From positions 620,001 through 684,000 of the forward strand of contig OZ247430.1 in assembly GCA_965232895.1 (NCBI GenBank): DNA of 64,000 nt, read 5' to 3'. Source of the DNA: Bin87 sp965232895. GTDB taxonomy: Bacteria; Chloroflexota; Dehalococcoidia; Lucifugimonadales; UBA3495. The number at the start of each line of letters is the position of its first letter. Position 1 is the first letter of the stretch. Under the pieces are notes generated by a model. It was given only the letters and a program-made list of their open reading frames with translations. It made no database searches and was not told the DNA's origin. Shown piece after piece: positions 25,720-34,900 of the stretch. The position numbers and the translations under genes are program-made.

Positions 25720-26595
25720 TCAGGCCAGCCAGGCGGGACGCGTCGTGGCGTCGTCCTCCGGCCGGTCCACGAAGTGAACCCGGCCCCCGCCGCCGCTGAA
25801 GCCACCGAAGCCGCCGCTCCGTGATATGGTCGATCCGGAGCCTCCTCCGATCGTGGAGCTGCGGGAAATGGACGAACTGCCGCGCGTCAGCGAACTGCTG
25901 CTGCGGAATGCGCCCGACGACCTCTGCGTCTGCTGGTAAGTCTGACGCCCCGAACTCACGTTACGCCCCGACTCCTGGTAGCGGGAACCGGCGAAGGTCT
26001 GCTGGCGGGAGGTGTACTGCCGGTTACGGTCCAGCTGAGAGTCGTAACGACTGGATCCCCGATACGAGGAACGATCCCTGCGGATGTCCGTCGCCCGGTC
26101 CGGGACCGTCTGGTAATAGTAAGGACCACGGTTCAGGCTGCTTATCAGCAGGTAGGTGAAGAGGAAATCACCGGCGCCGAAGTGGCTATGGTAGTACGAA
26201 TTGGCGTGGTAGCCCCGGAGTTCGTGCTGTTCGTCCTGTTTGACGATGGCAAAGAGTTGGTCGTCCACCGCGTCGTCGATCTGGTTGTTGGCGTCCAGGT
26301 CTTCCCAGCCCTCCAGCGTGAGGCGGTCGCCGTCCTGGCGGGCGCGGATCAAAATCAGGCCGTCGCCCTCGTAAATTTCATTGACCCGGTTTTCGAATTC
26401 GGTGGCGCTGCTGGACTCCATGAACGCCTCCTGCACATCGTCCAGGTTGATGCGGCCGGCGGCGCCGTCGGTGGACGCCCACTGGCTGTAGCTGGCACCG
26501 CTGTCGGAAGGTCCGCAGGCGGCCAGCACCGGCGCACCCGCCAATAAACTGCCGGCGGACACTGCCACAACGATTCGGCCGATTCGTGGCGCCAT
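25720..26595 (-). CDS. Lipoprotein with Ser/Arg/Gly-rich C terminus
   Basis: A 291-residue lipoprotein: signal peptide with lipobox VLAAC (Cys27), so it is attached to the outer face of the membrane. AAGGAG lies nine bases before the ATG at 26595. The mature part has a folded N-terminal domain (INLDDVQEAFMES...EGWEDLDANNQIDDAVDDQLFAIV, perhaps a YceI-unrelated small domain with acidic EF-like loop DANNQIDD), a Tyr/His-rich strip (YHANSYYHSHF), and a long low-complexity tail of Ser, Arg, Thr and Gly. Such tails resemble cell-envelope or secreted adhesive segments. It follows the SecA-like gene by 45 bp. Function unknown. Confidence 0.8.
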   Translation of the reverse strand: MAPRIGRIVVAVSAGSLLAGAPVLAACGPSDSGASYSQWASTDGAAGRINLDDVQEAFMESSSATEFENRVNEIYEGDGLILIRARQDGDRLTLEGWEDLDANNQIDDAVDDQLFAIVKQDEQHELRGYHANSYYHSHFGAGDFLFTYLLISSLNRGPYYYQTVPDRATDIRRDRSSYRGSSRYDSQLDRNRQYTSRQQTFAGSRYQESGRNVSSGRQTYQQTQRSSGAFRSSSSLTRGSSSISRSSTIGGGSGSTISRSGGFGGFSGGGGRVHFVDRPEDDATTRPAWLA

Positions 26596-26640
26596 ATCAG
26601 TCAACTCCTTTGTGTTCGACGAGGTATAGGGAGGCGCGAC

Positions 26641-29600
26641 TCAAGATACGAGCTCGGCAAGCCGCGGGTCCACGGCCAACCGCGAGAGCCGTTCGGGACT
26701 GTCCTCCGGTGGGTCGGTCAATCCGGCGATGGGAAAATGCAACATCTGGGACAGGAAGCGATTGGATACTTCCTTCCGGAAAAGGCGCCAGGCATCAGCG
26801 GCGGCGATTATGTATTCGGCTATGGCGGTCTTCGGCCCATGCGCATCCAATTGAGACGCGGAAGCCATGCTCCTCAGATCGGCCCGGTGATTTTCCCACA
26901 GCTCGTCACCGGCCTGCAAAAGCAGTAACCGGGCCAACTCACCGAACTGCGCCGCCCCCAAGCGGTCCCGTCGCTCGGCCAGATGCTGCTCCATCAGTTC
27001 GGCCAACGCGCTTCCCAATCCGGTCAGAGGGCAGCCCCGCGCCGGCTCAGCATCCACGCCATACCGGACGATTAGCTCCGTCGCCAGGGACGCGAACCGT
27101 CGCGCATAATCGTCAGCGACCAGATTGGGGAAATGCCGGTCGACGAGACCGGCTGCTGCGGATCGTGCCGCGTCATGCGCCCACTGGCCGAGGCGGTCCG
27201 GCCTGGCAACCAGCGTCTCCTGCCGGGACCGATAGTAAGCGTCGGCGTGGGTGTCCAAGACCGCGGCGTATTCCAGCAACAGCGCCCGCGCGCTGGATGC
27301 ATCCTGCTGGGCTTCCTCCCGCCGGCGCCGCAACTGTCGTTCCAGGTGCGGCCCTTCCCAGCAAACTCGACCCGCCGAGTCCCGCGACGGACGTCCGTAC
27401 TCCAGTCCGGCCAGCCATCGATCCGATCTGACCAACAAGCTGCGGGTGGAGCCAAACGCGCCCTGCCGTCCGCTGCGTCCGTGCAGTTGCGACGCAACCC
27501 GGGGCGAGTCGTTGAACTCGGTGATGACGAGGTGAAGTCCCATTCCAAACTCCAGCGTGCCGGCCGCTGTCAGGGTTGACGTCGTTCCCCGGAGCTGTAC
27601 CGCCAACCGGTCGCCGCCGGCGCGGCGTGCAGACAGTTGGGGGTTGGCCTCAATGGCCCGGGCGAGCAGGTCGGCTTCTCCGGAGGTGTTGGCCCGCACT
27701 TCCACCGCCTCGGCTTCGGGGTTGGCGGTGATCGTTTCTTCCAGCAGGGAGACGAATCGACCCAAGACCTGCCGGTCAAGGCCGGACGGTAAAATCACGT
27801 CCGTGCCGCGTCCGGCCATGTTGGTTGCTACGGTGACTGCGCCAGGCTGTCCGGCTTCGCGAACCGTATCCGCTTCATCCTGAATGGTCGACGCGTTGAG
27901 CAGACGGTGGACGATTCCGGCTTCCGTCAGTCGTTGGCTGATGATCTCCGACTGGGAGACCGTCCGTGTTGCCACCAGCGTTGGTCGTCCCCACTTCTGA
28001 CAGTAGCGGGCTTCGTCTACGACCGCGCTCAATTGGTCATCGGGGTGAGCATACACCCGGCTGGGCAGGTCTCGACGCCCGAAATGCTTGACCGCTGGGC
28101 GCCGGTCATCGAGAACCACCTGCACATCCAAACCGTACAGACGGCGGAACTCCTCGGCCGCCACTTGAGCGGTTCCGGTCAGACCGGCGACGCTGCGGTA
28201 GCGCTTGACGAAGCCCGGGACGCTGATCTCCCCAAGGTTGCGGTGGTCGGGATGGATTGGCACCCCTTCTTTGGCTTCCACCGCCGGATGCAATCCGTCC
28301 TGATAGTGTGTGTCGGGTCGGGGTCGGCCGGTGTCCCGGTCCACCAGCGCCACCCGGTCGTCGTCCACCACGTATTCGATGCCACGGCGCAGCAGGAGGT
28401 GAGCCCGCAGCAGCTGGTGCACCTGGTTGACCAGGTTGGCCTGCCGCACGGCCCGGCGAGAGCCTCCATCGACGTCCGGGTCGACAGCGTTGGCGGAATA
28501 GAAGTCACCCAGATTAGATTCCAGGAAAGCTGCACCTTCGGGCAACAGGCTCAGGCTGCCTCGCTCCGCGTCCACCGCGCAGAGTAAGCCTTTCTCAGCG
28601 TCCGGGTGGGGCCGGCCGGAGCCGTCCGTATCCACCAGGGACAATGCGCGGCGACGCAGGCGGGGATGAGCAGCGGCCAGCCGGCGTGTCGCTTCGTCGT
28701 CGGGTTGAGACAGCATTGCCCGGGCCAGTAGCATTGCCGACCTGCCGTCGGCTTGGCCGCCTTCGACACGTCGTTCCAGCTCGTGCCGGCACTCTTCCGC
28801 CAACCTGGCCTGCTCCGCCACCAGATCCCGCACGGCCCGGTCGGCCCGTATGATCGTCCGCCGGCTGAGGATAGGCGCGCCGGCGATGACCAGCGGGGTG
28901 ACCGCCTCATCCAGTAGCGTTTGGTCTGCCTCGTCGATAATGGCGACGTCCAGCGGCCCCTGGATTTGCTCGCTGGGGGACATGACCAGCCGGTCCCGCA
29001 GGTAGTCGAAAGCGAACTCGCGTAACGTGCCGTAGATTATCCGGTTACCATAGGACACGCAGCGTTCCGGTCCGGCCATGTGGTCCAGCACTGCTCCAAC
29101 TGTCAACCCCAACGCCCGGTACACCGGCGCCAGAAGCTCGCAGTCCCGGGCAGCCAGGTAATCGTTGGCGGTGACAACGTGAACGGCGCGACCCATCAGG
29201 CCGTACAGCGCCGCCGGGAAGGCGGCGGCCACGGTCTTCCCCTCGCCAGCAGCCATCTCCACGATTCGACCGTTGTACAGGTGCAGGCCAGCCAGCAATT
29301 GCTGATCGGTGGGGCGAAAGTGCAATCCTGCGGTGTCGCCACCCTTCCGGCGCCGGGCCGCCCGGTAAAACTCTGCCGGAAGGAGCAGGTCGCTTCCCGG
29401 ATAGCGACCCCGGCCGGTGGCAACCAGATTCCTGCGGGCGTCTGCGATGCTCGGTTCGTCGCACGAATCCGGCAGGTCGAAGACCTTCCATAACCCCAGG
29501 CGGCGGCGGATGGTCTCCTCAACCACTGCAAACACGCGGACCAGCGCGTCCTCCGGTATGAGATCCGAGGATTCACACTCATCACTCAGACCACTGACCG

Positions 29601-29745
29601 CCTCTCGTAGTTCTCGGTCTGACAAGTCAGCAACCCGGCGCTCGCTCCGGAACGCCCGGATGCGACCCAGCATCCGGTCTTCCCACGAGCGCACGCGCCG
29701 CATTCCGCGTGTCCGAAGTCGCGACTTCTCCCGACCTGCGCTCAT
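26641..29745 (-). CDS. Divergent SecA family ATPase (SecA-like, no C-terminal zinc motif)
   Basis: A 1034-residue protein with all core SecA motor motifs: RPTDQQLLAGLHL (about 144-156), Walker A MAAGEGKT (164-171), VVTANDYLA, DEAD box in IIDEADQTLLDEA (about 269-281), GLTGTAQV, TNMAGRGTDV and the arginine-finger region GRSGRQGAFGS. SecA drives protein export with SecYEG. Odd points are a longer N terminus (about 60 residues of basic sequence), many departures from consensus (MAAGEGKT for MxTGEGKT, DEAD for DEVD), and no CxCxSGxxxxCH tail. It is thus more likely a second, specialised SecA than the housekeeping one. The start ATG at 29745 overlaps the TGA of the upstream gene (ATGA), so they are coupled. 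Confidence 0.87.
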   Translation of the reverse strand: MSAGREKSRLRTRGMRRVRSWEDRMLGRIRAFRSERRVADLSDRELREAVSGLSDECESSDLIPEDALVRVFAVVEETIRRRLGLWKVFDLPDSCDEPSIADARRNLVATGRGRYPGSDLLLPAEFYRAARRRKGGDTAGLHFRPTDQQLLAGLHLYNGRIVEMAAGEGKTVAAAFPAALYGLMGRAVHVVTANDYLAARDCELLAPVYRALGLTVGAVLDHMAGPERCVSYGNRIIYGTLREFAFDYLRDRLVMSPSEQIQGPLDVAIIDEADQTLLDEAVTPLVIAGAPILSRRTIIRADRAVRDLVAEQARLAEECRHELERRVEGGQADGRSAMLLARAMLSQPDDEATRRLAAAHPRLRRRALSLVDTDGSGRPHPDAEKGLLCAVDAERGSLSLLPEGAAFLESNLGDFYSANAVDPDVDGGSRRAVRQANLVNQVHQLLRAHLLLRRGIEYVVDDDRVALVDRDTGRPRPDTHYQDGLHPAVEAKEGVPIHPDHRNLGEISVPGFVKRYRSVAGLTGTAQVAAEEFRRLYGLDVQVVLDDRRPAVKHFGRRDLPSRVYAHPDDQLSAVVDEARYCQKWGRPTLVATRTVSQSEIISQRLTEAGIVHRLLNASTIQDEADTVREAGQPGAVTVATNMAGRGTDVILPSGLDRQVLGRFVSLLEETITANPEAEAVEVRANTSGEADLLARAIEANPQLSARRAGGDRLAVQLRGTTSTLTAAGTLEFGMGLHLVITEFNDSPRVASQLHGRSGRQGAFGSTRSLLVRSDRWLAGLEYGRPSRDSAGRVCWEGPHLERQLRRRREEAQQDASSARALLLEYAAVLDTHADAYYRSRQETLVARPDRLGQWAHDAARSAAAGLVDRHFPNLVADDYARRFASLATELIVRYGVDAEPARGCPLTGLGSALAELMEQHLAERRDRLGAAQFGELARLLLLQAGDELWENHRADLRSMASASQLDAHGPKTAIAEYIIAAADAWRLFRKEVSNRFLSQMLHFPIAGLTDPPEDSPERLSRLAVDPRLAELVS

Positions 29746-31175
29746 GGCGCTTGCCCGGCATCCGGGGCCACGGCAGACGGTTTCAGAGCGATTACGGCCA
29801 GGCCGGCCTGATGGCCCGGACCATCCCACCAGTCGTAGCGGGCGATCAGTTTGTCCCGCGCTGCCAGCACGTGTGCCGCAGCCGCGGGATTGTCGGCGAC
29901 CAGTTCCCGGCCCAGCGGCCCGTCCAGGGTCCAATCCGCACTCAGATCAGCCCGCAAACCGGCTTTCCGACAGAGTTCCCCGTAACGGTGTGTCAAACGC
30001 CGGCATTCCCCCTCGCTGCGGTAGGGCAGCGGCATCACGTAGTGCCGTGCGGACAGGTAGAGGCCAAGTTCGTTCTCGAAGACTTGCACCAGGTCGGTGT
30101 CGTCCAACCAACCTTCCAGGGCGAAAAACAGGTTTTGGGGAATGTCCTGGTCGACCCGGTGATAGTGGTAGTCTTCCGCCTCCGCCACCATCTGCACCGG
30201 CACGCTCGGGCGGTTTCCTTCCGCGTCGCTGGCCAACAGCCGGCTGGCGGCTTCACCTTGGAGAAAAAGGAAGGGAATGTTGCCGTTGGTGGCATCCACC
30301 AACAGGGGCTCGCCATCCACCCAGTACAGCAGGGCAGCGTGTTGCCAGTAGCGCATATGGCGCTTTGCGAAGCGGAAATCGAAGGTGTTCAGCATTTCCC
30401 GCAACCGGCCAGCCGGAAAAGGTCCGGGCGCATTGGGGCCGCCCAGCAGGTATTCCGACTCCAGTTCGTAGTGGTCGGTGAGGAACTTCAACGCCTGTAC
30501 CTTTTCAGTGCAGATTCCACCGGCGCCCGCCGCAATGTTGCGCACCGTCTCGTCGCCGGTCTTGAACCGCATACCGTCGTTCGAGAAACGTGAGTAGTTC
30601 TCGAAATCGCTGTTCCAGATGTGCAAGGCCAACGCGCGGATCAACTTTCGTTGCCGACAGGGCGTATCCGCGCGCAACACCTGATCGGCTTTCTTCGGAC
30701 TGTAGGCCGCGGCCACCGCGTTGCGGACGAAGTGTTCATAGCAATGGGAGTAGTGGTTCCAGCGGCGAAGGTGAAAGCCGGTCCAGTTGCGGTCGTAACC
30801 AGCGTCGGTGCGGTCCACCGCCACGTCAATCAATCGCAGCGGCGCATCGCCGGCTGCCGCCGACTGAATCAACGCCGGCTGGGTCAGGCAAGCTGGTCGG
30901 TCCTCCTGGAGAAACTTCACGCCCGCGAAAACATCCGTCAGCCGGCCGGTGTCGTCGGAACGGTACACCAGATCCTGCAGGTTTCGCATGGCCAGCAGGC
31001 CGTCGGCCGTAATGGCGCCGGCGCGAATCAACTGGTCGTCGTTGAGCACGTTCTTCAGGTACCGTTCCAGCAGGCAACCCAACGGGGCCTCCTGGTCGGC
31101 AGGGTCGTCCAACCGCAGGGCAGCGGTTCGGCCGGAAACGGTATCTGTAATCCGCAGGATCAGGGATGGCGGCAT
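29742..31175 (-). CDS. Predicted transglutaminase/papain-like fold protein, coupled to the SecA-like gene
   Basis: A 477-residue protein with no family I can name outright. A Cys-His-Asp series in the order of transglutaminase-like peptidase folds is visible: Cys222 (GAGGICTEKVQAL), His279 (RYWQHAALLYWVDG) and Asp294 (LLVDATNG). The rest is mixed, with aromatic-rich strips (DYHYHRVDQDIPQN, ARHYVMPLPYRSEGE). No signal peptide is seen. The chosen start (ATG 31175, MPPSLILRITDT) has a weak ribosome site; an upstream start at 31289 is possible. It is the first gene of the operon and overlaps the SecA-like gene by four bases, suggesting stoichiometric production and a shared job, for example processing or crosslinking of exported substrates. 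Confidence 0.6.
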   Translation of the reverse strand: MPPSLILRITDTVSGRTAALRLDDPADQEAPLGCLLERYLKNVLNDDQLIRAGAITADGLLAMRNLQDLVYRSDDTGRLTDVFAGVKFLQEDRPACLTQPALIQSAAAGDAPLRLIDVAVDRTDAGYDRNWTGFHLRRWNHYSHCYEHFVRNAVAAAYSPKKADQVLRADTPCRQRKLIRALALHIWNSDFENYSRFSNDGMRFKTGDETVRNIAAGAGGICTEKVQALKFLTDHYELESEYLLGGPNAPGPFPAGRLREMLNTFDFRFAKRHMRYWQHAALLYWVDGEPLLVDATNGNIPFLFLQGEAASRLLASDAEGNRPSVPVQMVAEAEDYHYHRVDQDIPQNLFFALEGWLDDTDLVQVFENELGLYLSARHYVMPLPYRSEGECRRLTHRYGELCRKAGLRADLSADWTLDGPLGRELVADNPAAAAHVLAARDKLIARYDWWDGPGHQAGLAVIALKPSAVAPDAGQAP

Positions 31176-31716
31176 GGCAACGGGGAGAACATCCCCACCA
31201 TTTCGGAAATGTGTCGTCAGACAATTGTGAAGTGCACCATACCACACTCCACGAATAGCGGGCTGGCGCGCTTTTGGCTGCGAACACAACGTATCATCAG
31301 GGCTCGTGCATGTTTATCATCCCTACTATCAGCGGGCGGGCGCGCCGGGGCAACGATAGTGAATGCTGAGTGGTTCAGATAAACACGCAGGGGGATTGTG
31401 CGCCCATCATCCAACGTGCGAAGGGCGAAATTACAGGATCCCTGTCAATTTTCAGGGACTGGCTTGTTGAAACAGTCGCCGCGACTGCGGCAATATCAGC
31501 ACGGGACGGTGGACTCACAGGCAAATTGTCCACGCTGTTCCCGGGAACCGTGATCCGCCTTCATCGGGCTCGTTGTTGTCCTGAAAATGATGACGCGGTG
31601 GCAATCCTCTCCATGATAGCAATCATGATGAAATGAGCGGTTATGCGGCGTCGCTCTCTTCCACATTTTGGGGCAATGGTCGCCCAAAAAGGTAAGGCAA
31701 TGCAAATACGAAACCT
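31176..31716. other. Intergenic region, nothing supported
   Basis: I see no gene with a ribosome site or domain in this 540-bp stretch. It separates the SecA-like operon from a glutamine-synthetase relic and the Lhr helicase gene and presumably holds the operon promoter near 31176-31350, but no clear hexamers stand out. Confidence 0.5.
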
Positions 31717-31899
31717 GAAGACATCTTCCAGAAGGCATTGGACGCGGGAGTCCGATTGGTCACCTTCGCCTACTGCGACAACAGCGGGATAATCCGGGGC
31801 AAGGCTACTCACATTGCCGGACTGGAGCGCAATCTGAATTCAGTTCCGTTTGGATTCCGTTGGTTCCTGGCATATCGGCCCCGCAGTCACCAACCCTAA
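31717..31899 (+). pseudogene. Glutamine synthetase N-terminal relic
   Basis: The frame reads EDIFQKALDAGVRLVTFAYC and then DNSGIIRGKATHIAGLE, typical of the N-terminal domain of glutamine-synthetase-type enzymes (ligases of the GlnA/PuuA group), then degenerates and stops at 31897-31899. There is an in-frame stop shortly upstream. Only about 40 recognisable residues remain, so it is a broken piece, perhaps left by recombination. Confidence 0.55.
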
Positions 31900-31940
31900 C
31901 CAAACGGAACCCCTGGTCTCCTGAGGCGCCGGAGAGGCGC

Positions 31941-34900
31941 TCAGTTGAGGTTGAACCGGTCGGCAGGTATGGATCCCAGGACTGCCTGGTCCGGCAGCGA
32001 CCAGGCCCGTTGTAATGAGTTCCGGCTCGTGTCGAAGGGCGGGCGCGGATCCGGTTGGGCGGCTCGAATGGGACTATAAAGGAGATCAGAAGCCGCGGTC
32101 ATGGCGTCAACGTCGGCGTTGGAGCGGTTGACCACGATGCCCTTTTCCAGCGAGGCTATCAGGATACCGTCGCGGAACACGATCCGGTTGCCCGGCTGGG
32201 ACGGGACCCGCTCGCCGGGCGTGATGATTCCCACCAGGTTCAGCGGATCGCAGGCGGAAACGACCTCGAGCGTACCCGTGGCTGGAGCGCGGTGCGCTTC
32301 CCGCAGAGCGGTGACGGCGTCGGGCAACGCGAACTGCTCGCCGACGAAACCGGACACGAACCGCCCACCCCGAATTTCCCCCCTGGCTTCCAGGCGGCGG
32401 TATATCCGCACCAGATCCCGCCAGCGGGGAGCCATTCGTTCCCTCGCCATCAACTCGGGGAAAACCACGCCATACCGGTGGAGCAGTTGCATGGCTTTGG
32501 CTTCCAGCGGGTCTTCCACTGGGTCGAGGGCCTCCAGCAGGGACCACCGTCCCGCGCTGACTTGGCGTTGCGAACGTGGCCGCTGGGACGCCGGAGGCTG
32601 ACTCGCGTTGGCGTGGGTGCGCCGGGTATCGGATTCACGCTTCGCGTTGCGGCGAGAACGATTGCGGTCCGGGCGGCCCCGGTTTGGTTTTCCGCCGATA
32701 CGGGCACGGAGCGGGACAACGCTGTCTGATGTCACCAACCCGTTGGCCACCAGCATCCATAGCGCTTCCTCCACGTCGGACGGCAGGCGCCGAGTGCGGG
32801 CGATCAGGTCACTTTGGAAGCAGGCGCCCCGGCTGGACAGGATTTCCAGTATCTCCGCCGCGGCTCCCTTGAGATTGTTGGCGCGCTCGGAAGCGGGATC
32901 CAAGAGCCAGTCCAGGGACTCGCGCAGCGATATGGTGATGCCCGAAGCGCGTGTCAGGGGAGCGGAGCGTGGAACCGCCCCGGCGGTTGATGCGGAGTTG
33001 CTGCCGCCGGACAAACGTCCCCAGACCACATCCCCCCCGGTGCACAGGCGATCCAGCAGCTCCGGACCGTAGTCGGAGACGCGGCGGGCCAGCAACTCCG
33101 ACTCCCACACGGCCGCGGGCGTCTCGAATCCCTGGAGCTTGTCGATGACGTCCAACAGACCGCCCTCGCCGTTGGCTTCCCAACCGGTCGCGGCTTGTTG
33201 CCATCGGAACAGGAAGCGCATGAACGACGCTTGCGAAACGGGCTCGATCTCCCGCCGTAATCGGCCCACGGTGGCGCGGTGGATCCGAGCGAGTATGCGC
33301 CGGTCACAGAACTCCTCCTCGTCGACACCGGAACGAAAACTGCCCCGCAGCACCAACCCCTCGTTTTCCAGACCGGCAACGGCGGCCTGGACGTCGGACT
33401 GGGACAAGTGGAGCAGCGCGGACACTTCGGCGACGGTGAAGGGACCGGAGGACTCTGCCCAGCCACGGACGAGGTGAAGGACAGCGTTTTCACGATCTAT
33501 TTCATCCCCTCCACGTCCGCCGGCCGGAGGCATCAGGCCGACCTTCCCTTCCAGTGTGGCGTCCGGGTAAACGGAAACTGCGAGATCGCAGTGTTCGGCG
33601 GCCAGCCAGAAGGTCGCTCCATCGGGTTGGAGGATGCGCAGCGCCCGACCCGCCTGGGCCAGGTCCTGCAGCCATCCCCGGAGCATCTCTCGGGAAGCCA
33701 TCTCGGTGCGCGACGCCAGCTCGTCCTCTGGTACGACGCGCAGCGTCAGCAGGGCGTCGTGCAGTTCGTCCGCGTCGCGGATGGCCGGCCAGGCGAAGGC
33801 CGACTCGTCCCGTATGGCGTCCGGATCCAGCGCGGACAGGTCGCGGGCATCCTCGGGCAGAGCGCGGCGCAGGGAGACGGCCCGGGCTCGCCGCTCCTCC
33901 AACGGCGCATCGTCCAGGAAGGCATACGGCATGGCGTTGAGAATCTGGTGGGCAAACACCGAAGGCTGCACCGTGTCCTTGGCGAACACCTCGATCGCGC
34001 CGGATCGGATGGACTCCAAGACGCTCTTCAGTCCTTCGAGGTTCATGGCCTCGGTGAGACAATCGCGGGTGGTCTCGAAAACCAGGGGGTGGTCCGGCGG
34101 CTCGATGTCCCCCGGCTCGGCGTTGTCCTGGCACTGGACCTGCGCGGGGAACACGGCGGCCAGCAGGTCATCGGAACGCATCCTCTGGAGCGGCGCCGGC
34201 ACCTTCTTGCCCCCGGTGTGCCGCAGCAGGGCCAGAAAGCGGGAAGCGTTCCAACGCCAGCGGGTGCCGTACAAGGGGGCCTGGAACACCGCCTGGGTCA
34301 GCACCTCGTCCACCGTGTTGGGCGAAAGGTAGTTGAACACGTCCCCCAGGGGGAAGGCCATGCTGGGACCCAGCGAAAAGTTCAAACCGTCGTCGGTGGC
34401 CGTGGCCTGGAGCTCGAAATCAAAGGCCCGGCAAATCCGCTTGCGCAGCGCCATGCCCCAGGCCCGGTTGATGGCCGCGCCGAAGGGAGCGTGGATGACC
34501 AACTGCATCCCGCCGCTCTCGTCAAAAAACCGCTCAGCGACCACCTTGTCAGCGGTGGGAACCACGCCCAGGACTCGCTTCCCTTCGATGAGATAGGCGA
34601 CCAACTGCCGGGCCACCTCCGGCGACACGCCGGCTTCGGCCAGCAGCCATCCTTCGGCGTTCGTCGGGTTATCGAGAAGCCGGTCAATGCCGTCGCGGAG
34701 CTGCGTGATCTCGTCGGAGAGTTCCCAGGTGCGGCCAGGGGCTTCGCCTAGCCAGAAGGGGATGGTGGGCAAATTGCCGTGGGCATCTTCGACCCGCACG
34801 CGCCCGCTTTCCACGCGGCGGACTTTCCAGGGGGTGTTACCCAGCAGGAAGATGTCGCCGGCCATGCTCTCGATGGCGAAGTCCTCGTTGACGGTGCCCA

